Assembly: GCF_020216885.1 (NCBI RefSeq)
Contig: NZ_JAIWON010000083.1
Span: 1 to 13,280, forward strand
Direction of reading: 5' to 3'
Origin: Zymomonas sp.
GTDB taxonomy: Bacteria > Pseudomonadota > Alphaproteobacteria > Sphingomonadales > Sphingomonadaceae
DNA length: 13,280 nucleotides
Shown here: one piece after another, positions 8,803 through 13,280 of the stretch
How positions within the stretch are numbered: the first letter of the stretch is position 1
How the letters are laid out: every line of letters begins with the position of its first letter
The notes under the pieces: model-generated
What the model was told of the DNA's origin: nothing
Database searches by the model: none
The model's input: only the letters and a program-made list of their open reading frames with translations
Position numbers and translations under genes: made by a program

Positions 8803-8843
8803 TAGCCCATTCTTAAAATAAAATAGAGATTAAAGGCTATCTT

Positions 8844-10607
8844 TTATGTGCGGCTCATCATTTCAACCGCCATCATCCGCGCTTCATTTTCAAGGCCGAC
8901 TTTTTTCATCGCTTTTAACATATGATAAAAAGTCGAAGGGGCGACCGACCGCCATGAACGATTTTGCATACCGATCGCGACAAGTAAAGCGACTGTTGCT
9001 GGAGCATGCGACGAAGCGGCCTTATCAAGGGCTTTGACCCAAGAATTTTCGTCATGCAAAAAATTATCATAATGGATTTGAAACCACCAGCTTTCTTCCT
9101 CCTCAATCCGATCGAGGCCTGCCAAAGCAGCCACAGCCATACGACCGCGCCAAGGGTCACTTTGGTTGCTTTGCTCGATAAAATGCCGGATATGATTACG
9201 GCTTAAATCCATGACTTTATCAGGCGATCCCAGAGCCAATAATATCCATGCAGGGTCGCTCTGCTCTTTATCCATGTCTTTTACAACCGATGCCCATCGG
9301 GTAGCAGCCTGATCAAAACCAGCAGAAAACATAGCGCCTAGTAAATCGGGAATAATGTCACGATAACGTTTATTGGGGGTGATATAGCTAGCGGCGCGTG
9401 CGGTGAGAATCATCCCCGCATAACGCTCATCTGCATCATCGCCATTGCGTATCAAACTCTCAATCGCTTTGACGCGGCTCATCTCATCCCTATTGATATA
9501 AGCCTGTTTCAAATTGGGAATATCATCATTTATAACAAGATCATTATTATCATGTTCATTGTCACTGGCAGACAGAGATGAGTAAAAATCGACAAGAGCC
9601 GAATTTGAAAAAACGCCAAGGACAGCAGCTTTTCTAATAGCAGTCACCCTTGATCTTGGCGGAATCATCGTTGATCGTGCAAGGAAAGCCCAATAGGCGG
9701 GATTAAGACTACCATAAAGATAGTCAGGTAACAAAAGGCCAGCAGCAGTCGCCATGCCAAAACGCCATGGTGTTAAGTGACCAACTTCACCCCGATTGAT
9801 ATGAATCGTATGATTGTCGTGGCTACCTGCAAGAGCAAGCTTTTGCGCCAATTTTCGGTCTGTCTGATCACCTTTATAATTGGCACGGCTGAATAGCCAG
9901 CTAGAGACAGCATCATCACCACCCAACCCCGCACATAAAGCACGCACTAAGGTTTCATTGGCGTCTTTTATTTCAGTATCAGCAAAATAAGGCAGTAAAG
10001 GACAAAGTCCGGCGGGGTCAGCCGTCGCTAAAACCGTTTTAACGGTGGCGTCTAGTAAAAGAGCATCAGGAGCCAGCCCTGACTTTTGGATAAGCGCTCT
10101 TGCCGCATCAGCCTCCCCTAATTGCAACAGCAGATTTGCCCTTGCGGCAATCCAGCCTTGGGGCGAGACATCCCTTGGTAACCCTGCTTTTAAGATCAAA
10201 GCCCGCCGCAGCATGATTTCTGCCCAGCGTGAGGCCAAAGGCGTATCCACATGTTGCATCAGGCTAGTAAGATAACGACCAGAGGGGTTATTTCCCCAGC
10301 CATCTCTTAAAGTACCAGCCTTTGCCCCGCTGATAAGGCCGCTATTCTGCCAAAAAAGATAATTTCCGTCTTTTTTTTCGGTTTTTTCTTTTTTTTCTAT
10401 CCTAATAGGATGTTTTAAAGCATGAACCGAATAAGAATGAGCAGATGGTGTTTGACTCTGTCCGAAACAAACGCCACTGCTCATTATTCCAGTGAACATG
10501 CCAAAAGATAGGAAGAATACCCATTGCCGCCAATAACGACCTGTGAAGGGCTTCCGTCTGTCTTTAGCCAAATTGTGACAAACAGTTTTAGCGAGCAAGC
10601 ACGTCAT
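8844..10607 (-). CDS. Exported or membrane-anchored protein of unknown function, helical-repeat type
   Basis: I do not recognise a named function. From ATG 10607 the product has 587 residues. A basic N-terminus (KDRRKPFTGRYWRQW) leads into one hydrophobic segment (about 29-48), so it is a long signal peptide or an anchor; the bulk would be periplasmic. A charged patch (KKEKTEKK, about 70-78) follows. The rest is Ala/Leu-rich and helical, resembling TPR/solenoid scaffolds (for example QLGEADAARALIQKSGL and LLLDATVKTVLATADPAGL, then LTPWRFGMATAAGLLLPDYL and AAVLGVFSNSALVDFYSSL). No catalytic motif is visible. A longer reading from TTG 10676 is possible but would overlap the 45-aa gene by 89 bases out of frame; the ATG at 10607 overlaps it by 20 bases. 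It lies between that gene and xerD, probably in one operon. From memory, similar proteins occur beside aroK in other Sphingomonadales; this is not verified. Confidence 0.75.
   Translation of the reverse strand: MTCLLAKTVCHNLAKDRRKPFTGRYWRQWVFFLSFGMFTGIMSSGVCFGQSQTPSAHSYSVHALKHPIRIEKKEKTEKKDGNYLFWQNSGLISGAKAGTLRDGWGNNPSGRYLTSLMQHVDTPLASRWAEIMLRRALILKAGLPRDVSPQGWIAARANLLLQLGEADAARALIQKSGLAPDALLLDATVKTVLATADPAGLCPLLPYFADTEIKDANETLVRALCAGLGGDDAVSSWLFSRANYKGDQTDRKLAQKLALAGSHDNHTIHINRGEVGHLTPWRFGMATAAGLLLPDYLYGSLNPAYWAFLARSTMIPPRSRVTAIRKAAVLGVFSNSALVDFYSSLSASDNEHDNNDLVINDDIPNLKQAYINRDEMSRVKAIESLIRNGDDADERYAGMILTARAASYITPNKRYRDIIPDLLGAMFSAGFDQAATRWASVVKDMDKEQSDPAWILLALGSPDKVMDLSRNHIRHFIEQSNQSDPWRGRMAVAALAGLDRIEEEESWWFQIHYDNFLHDENSWVKALDKAASSHAPATVALLVAIGMQNRSWRSVAPSTFYHMLKAMKKVGLENEARMMAVEMMSRT
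10371..10396. repeat. Homopolymeric T/A tracts inside the unknown exported protein gene
   Basis: Three T-runs lie close together: 8 T (10371-10378), 6 T (10382-10387) and 8 T (10389-10396). On the coding (minus) strand they are A-runs that encode the lysine/glutamate patch KKEKTEKK just after the signal region. Runs of eight are prone to slippage, and a one-base change here would truncate the protein early. Confidence 0.7.
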
Positions 10608-10725
10608 TACCGACGTCTTTTTCGATAGAACGAATCGGGGCTTCAAAATGCATGAAGCCAAGGCTGAAAAAGCCAACGATCACAATAAATATGATTCCTA
10701 ACAGGAAAGCGCGTAAAATTGACAT
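10588..10725 (-). CDS. 45-residue single-helix membrane protein
   Basis: This small gene runs from ATG 10725 to TAA 10588-10590. A proper ribosome-binding site (GAGG, complement of 10732-10735) sits six bases before the ATG. The product begins MSILRAFLLGIIFIVIVGFF, a basic start then one membrane helix (about residues 6-26), followed by a short polar tail containing FEAPIRSIEKDV and ending LAR. It is too short for routine gene calling. The coding case rests on the ribosome-binding site, the clean membrane-protein pattern and the 20-base stop/start overlap with the downstream exported protein, which suggests coupling. No family is recognised. It lies 92 bases from the divergent aroK start, so its promoter must be in that gap. 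Function is unknown; a role with the downstream protein is inference. Confidence 0.7.
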   Translation of the reverse strand: MSILRAFLLGIIFIVIVGFFSLGFMHFEAPIRSIEKDVGNDVLAR

Positions 10726-10817
10726 ACCCATCCTCAAAAGTCAGCCGATTTTGCTCATTTATTCATTAACCTAGATAATTGTGTAATCTCATTTCTTTCG
10801 TGTATAGCGTCTTGGCC
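10726..10817. promoter_or_regulatory. Divergent promoter region between the 45-aa gene and aroK
   Basis: These 92 bases separate two divergent start codons and must hold, or lie next to, promoters for both units. The stretch is AT-rich around 10750-10790. No confident -35/-10 pair or operator could be assigned by eye. The minus-strand ribosome-binding site of the 45-aa gene lies at 10730-10735. Confidence 0.4.
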
Positions 10818-11348
10818 ATGCTGCAAAGCCCTTCTTCTCCATATCCGCGCACAATTACCTTGATCGGTATGATGGGCGTTGGCAAGTCTACTATTGGTCG
10901 TCGTCTGGCCAGCCAGCTTAACATGCCTTTTTCAGATTCCGATCTGGAAATCGAAGAAGCTGCCGGACAATCCATAACAGAGATATTTGCCCGCTACGGT
11001 GAAAACTATTTTCGTAATGGTGAACGCCGTGTCATTTCACGCCTTATTGCTGGCAAACCCAAAGTCTTGGCTGTGGGCGGCGGCGCCTTTATGGATGAAG
11101 AAACACGGAAACTGGTTCTTGAAAAAACATTGGCGATTTGGGTCAAAGCCGATATTGATACTTTGGCCGAAAGGGTCACAAAACAGGCTGATCGACCTTT
11201 GTTAATCGGACATGATGTCCGCACCCGTTTGCAGGAACTGGCCGATATCCGCGACTCTTTTTATGCAATGGCACCTTTACATGTCTGGACTGGGGCACAG
11301 CCCCATGAAGAAATAGTGGATGCAATTATAATGGCGTTACCGCGATGA
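10818..11348 (+). CDS. aroK: Shikimate kinase
   Basis: Shikimate kinase uses ATP to phosphorylate shikimate at the 3-OH, the fifth step of the pathway to chorismate and aromatic amino acids. From ATG 10818 the product has 176 residues, the usual size. It shows the Walker A loop GMMGVGKST (K23), the DSDLEIE shikimate-binding segment, the FRNGERRVI region, the GGGAF motif and the lid region RPLL. In-frame TTG (10779) and GTG (10800) codons allow longer forms, but they lack ribosome-binding sites and add residues not typical of the family. The gene overlaps aroB by the sequence ATGA, so the two are translationally coupled. Confidence 0.95.
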   Translation: MLQSPSSPYPRTITLIGMMGVGKSTIGRRLASQLNMPFSDSDLEIEEAAGQSITEIFARYGENYFRNGERRVISRLIAGKPKVLAVGGGAFMDEETRKLVLEKTLAIWVKADIDTLAERVTKQADRPLLIGHDVRTRLQELADIRDSFYAMAPLHVWTGAQPHEEIVDAIIMALPR

Positions 11349-12484
11349 GCAGTGAAGTTTCAAAAACCGTCACCGTGCCGATTGATCTTGGCAATCACAG
11401 CTATAAAATCGACATTGGTGCAGGCCTTTATCAGCAGGCTGTCTCTATTTTGACCCCTTATGTCCGTAATCGGCGTTTTATTGTCATTACGGATGAAAAT
11501 GTTGCCCGCTGTCAGCTACCTGAGTTTGAAAAGTCCTTTCATCAGGCAGGTATTACGATAGATTCTATTATCTTGCCAGCCGGTGAAGCCACTAAAAGTT
11601 GGCACCATCTGGCCGAACTTTGCGATCAGCTTATCCGGCGTGGCGTTGAACGGCGGGATGCTATCATTGCTTTGGGTGGTGGCGTGATCGGTGATCTGGT
11701 CGGATTTGCTGCCGCTATTTTGAAAAGAGGCTGCCAATTTATTCAGATACCCACCAGCCTTTTGGCGCAGGTGGATTCTTCAGTTGGTGGAAAAACGGCG
11801 ATCAATTGCGAAGCCGGAAAAAACCTGATTGGAGCCTTCCATCAGCCTGTTTTTGTGTTGATTGATCCTGATGCCCTTCAAACATTGCCTGTTCGGCAGC
11901 TTCGTGCTGGCTATGGCGAGATTATCAAATACGGTCTTATTGATGATCCCGATTTCTTTTCTTGGTGTGAAGAGCATGGTGCGGCTCTGATCGAAGGCGA
12001 TAAAGCCAGCCGTCTGTATGCGATTGAACATAGCATCCGTGCCAAAGCTCTTATTGTTGCTGATGACGAAAAAGAAATCAGCGGGAAACGCGCTCTTTTA
12101 AATTTGGGTCATACTTTCGGTCATGCGTTAGAAGCAGATACCGGATTTTCTGATAAATTATTCCATGGTGAAGCGGTTGCAGCAGGTTCTGCTCTGGCCT
12201 TTGGTTTTTCCTATGTCAAAAATCTGGCATCTAGAGAAGATGTCCAGCGGATTATTAAGCATTTGAGAGAAACAGGTCTTCCCGCCAGTCTTGAAGAAGC
12301 CGGTGTTAAAGCATCCGGTAAAGAATTGGTTGCCCATATGATGCATGACAAAAAAATGGAAGCTGGCCGCCTGCCCTTCCTTTTGGCAAGGGGCATCGGG
12401 AAAACCTTCCTAGATAAAGAAGTTGATCTTGAAGAGGTTGCTGCCTTTTTGGATAGCCCATTGGCACGTAAAGGCGTGATTTAA
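11345..12484 (+). CDS. aroB: 3-dehydroquinate synthase
   Basis: AroB converts DAHP to 3-dehydroquinate, the second step of the shikimate pathway, using NAD+ and a divalent metal (usually zinc) in the cytoplasm. The 379-residue product shows the NAD-binding glycine motif (ALGGGVIGDLVGF), the PTSLLAQVDSSVGGKTAIN substrate/NAD region and the metal ligands Glu192 (GYGEIIKYG), His256 (LGHTFGHALE) and His274 (LFHGEAV). Length is close to the family norm (about 360). The ATG overlaps the aroK TGA, with no strong ribosome-binding site of its own, so expression should follow aroK. A strong terminator lies 22 bases after the stop. The catalytic set is complete, so the enzyme should be active. Confidence 0.97.
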   Translation: MSSEVSKTVTVPIDLGNHSYKIDIGAGLYQQAVSILTPYVRNRRFIVITDENVARCQLPEFEKSFHQAGITIDSIILPAGEATKSWHHLAELCDQLIRRGVERRDAIIALGGGVIGDLVGFAAAILKRGCQFIQIPTSLLAQVDSSVGGKTAINCEAGKNLIGAFHQPVFVLIDPDALQTLPVRQLRAGYGEIIKYGLIDDPDFFSWCEEHGAALIEGDKASRLYAIEHSIRAKALIVADDEKEISGKRALLNLGHTFGHALEADTGFSDKLFHGEAVAAGSALAFGFSYVKNLASREDVQRIIKHLRETGLPASLEEAGVKASGKELVAHMMHDKKMEAGRLPFLLARGIGKTFLDKEVDLEEVAAFLDSPLARKGVI

Positions 12485-12506
12485 TCCTATATTATTTTTT
12501 GAAATG

Positions 12507-12544
12507 AAGGCCGCCCTGAGATTTTCTCACGGGCGGTCTTTTTT
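12507..12544 (+). terminator. Intrinsic terminator of aroKB, embedded in the 3' end of the convergent gene
   Basis: CCGCCC (12511-12516) plus TGAG (12517-12520) pair with CTCA (12526-12529) and GGGCGG (12531-12536) around an ATTTT loop with one bulged C. Flanking A-T and G-C pairs extend the stem to 12507/12540, and a T-run follows (12539-12544). It is a strong Rho-independent terminator on the plus strand. The minus-strand gene coming the other way has its stop codon (12527-12529) inside the stem. Confidence 0.92.
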
Positions 12545-12901
12545 ATTCATATTCCGAGATTGACCTAGCCAGAAAAAGACAGCGGTCACCAACCATCCCG
12601 CAATCATCAAAGACCCACCTATCGGGGCTATATGCGCGACGATTTTGGGTGCATCCAAGGCAAGGCTATAAAGAGAGGATGAAAAAAGAAAGGCACCGAT
12701 CAAGAGAAGAAGGCTTGGTAATTTATGGGGCATTTTTATTCTGATAGCCAGCACGGCGACAGCATGGATTAACTGGAAATCAGCCCCCGTTTTTGCCCAT
12801 AAAGCGGCCTGATCATGGAATAGATGCGCACCGGCAGCACCAAAAGCGACGGCGATGGCCGCTGAGAAGGCGGCGAAAGCAGAGATATAGTCACGTTTCA
12901 T
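12527..12901 (-). CDS. DUF423 family small membrane protein (YgdD-like)
   Basis: The 124-residue product has about four membrane helices (residues about 6-26, 40-56, 61-80 and 90-112) and the family-typical FGAAGAHLF near the N-terminus, followed by a helix that includes FQLIHAVAVLAI and the GALLFSSSLY-like segment (here GAFLFSSSLYSLAL). These mark the DUF423/YgdD family of inner-membrane proteins, whose biochemical function is unknown. The start chosen is ATG 12901, with AGGAG (complement of 12913-12917) 11 bases before it. The TTG at 12922 would add seven residues but would put the AGGAG inside the gene. The gene follows the Fe-S scaffold gene by 29 bases and is probably co-transcribed. Confidence 0.88.
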   Translation of the reverse strand: MKRDYISAFAAFSAAIAVAFGAAGAHLFHDQAALWAKTGADFQLIHAVAVLAIRIKMPHKLPSLLLLIGAFLFSSSLYSLALDAPKIVAHIAPIGGSLMIAGWLVTAVFFWLGQSRNMNKKDRP

Positions 12902-12930
12902 AAAAGGCTTTACTCCTGACAAAGTTAAAT

Positions 12931-13280
12931 TCAGGCGGGCAAAGCCTCTGTCTTTGCGACCAGAGCGGCTTCAAAGGCAGCAATAACCGTTTCAAACGGC
13001 AAACAGATGGCTCCATGGCGACCTTTATGAGGGCGGGCTGCCGATAAAGTCATTAAGCTAGGCCAGCTTGTGATATCTTCGATTTCTCCAGCAAGATATG
13101 CCTTTAATTGCCGAAGGGTTTCTTTTAATTCCGGCAAAGAACGCCCTATAATGTCCTGCCCCATTAAAGCAGCCGAAGCCTGTCCCAAGGCGCAGGCTGA
13201 AATTTCTAACCCTATTTCCGTGATATGCAGGTTACCATCAAGGCAGATATCACAGGCCATTTGACTACCACAAATAGGCG
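12931..13280 (-). CDS. Iron-sulfur cluster scaffold protein, NifU N-terminal/SufU type (5' end beyond window)
   Basis: The family binds nascent Fe-S clusters or sulfur for delivery in the cytoplasm. The frame stays open past the ATG at 13260 to the window edge, and the residues before it (PICGSQ) match the conserved VCGS start of the domain. So that ATG is internal and the gene begins outside the window. About 116 residues are visible. The signature ISACALGQASAAL carries the second conserved Cys, and the first Cys is in the CGS motif. The usual third Cys region reads RHGAICLPFE. Here the Cys sits two places later than in SufU (RVKCATL), as judged by eye, so its equivalence is uncertain. The downstream DUF423 gene is likely in the same operon. 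Confidence 0.85.
   Translation of the reverse strand, partial: PICGSQMACDICLDGNLHITEIGLEISACALGQASAALMGQDIIGRSLPELKETLRQLKAYLAGEIEDITSWPSLMTLSAARPHKGRHGAICLPFETVIAAFEAALVAKTEALPA

Noticed and set aside
10607..10676. N-terminal extension of the exported protein from TTG 10676
   Set aside because: It lies out of frame over the well-supported 45-aa gene and starts at a TTG without a ribosome-binding site; the ATG at 10607 fits better.
13260..13262. ATG at 13260 as the start of the Fe-S scaffold gene
   Set aside because: The frame stays open upstream and encodes the conserved CGS motif of the domain, so this is an internal Met.

Overview
The window comes from an alphaproteobacterium of the Sphingomonadales and most likely from Zymomonas mobilis or a close relative. 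This is inferred from the moderate GC content, the CckA-type kinase with alphaproteobacterial sequence, the alphaproteobacterial MotB N-terminus, the aroK-aroB / xerD-accA neighbourhood and a NifU-like scaffold of the alphaproteobacterial type. No database search was possible, so the species name is an inference.

Region 1 (1-3173, + strand) is the end of a flagellar cluster: the C-terminus of the hook-filament junction protein FlgK, the whole of FlgL, then the stator genes motA and motB. The 203-bp flgL-motA gap holds a two-tier inverted repeat and a separate small hairpin. Region 2 (3174-4231) has no intact gene. It holds a full-length but badly decayed IS5-type transposase on the minus strand, readable from its start codon to its natural stop only by hopping between frames. 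Region 3 (4232-6706, - strand) encodes a hybrid histidine kinase of the CckA type, the top of the CckA-ChpT-CtrA cell-cycle phosphorelay.

Region 4 (6849-10725, - strand) reads, in transcription order: a previously uncalled 45-residue membrane mini-protein, a 587-residue exported protein of unknown function overlapping it by 20 bases, a XerD-type tyrosine recombinase, and accA (acetyl-CoA carboxylase alpha subunit), closed by a strong intrinsic terminator. Region 5 (10818-12544, + strand) is divergent from region 4 and holds the shikimate-pathway pair aroK-aroB, overlapping by ATGA and followed by a strong terminator. Region 6 (12527-13280, - strand) converges on aroB and holds a NifU/SufU-type Fe-S scaffold gene running off the window edge, then a small DUF423 membrane protein whose stop codon lies inside the aroB terminator hairpin.

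Most of the window is core chromosome. The points most worth a second look are the unlisted 45-aa gene coupled to the unknown exported protein, the fossil transposase beside motB, the homopolymeric tract early in the exported protein, and the hairpins between flgL and motA. I saw no defence system, prophage, CRISPR array, tRNA or rRNA.
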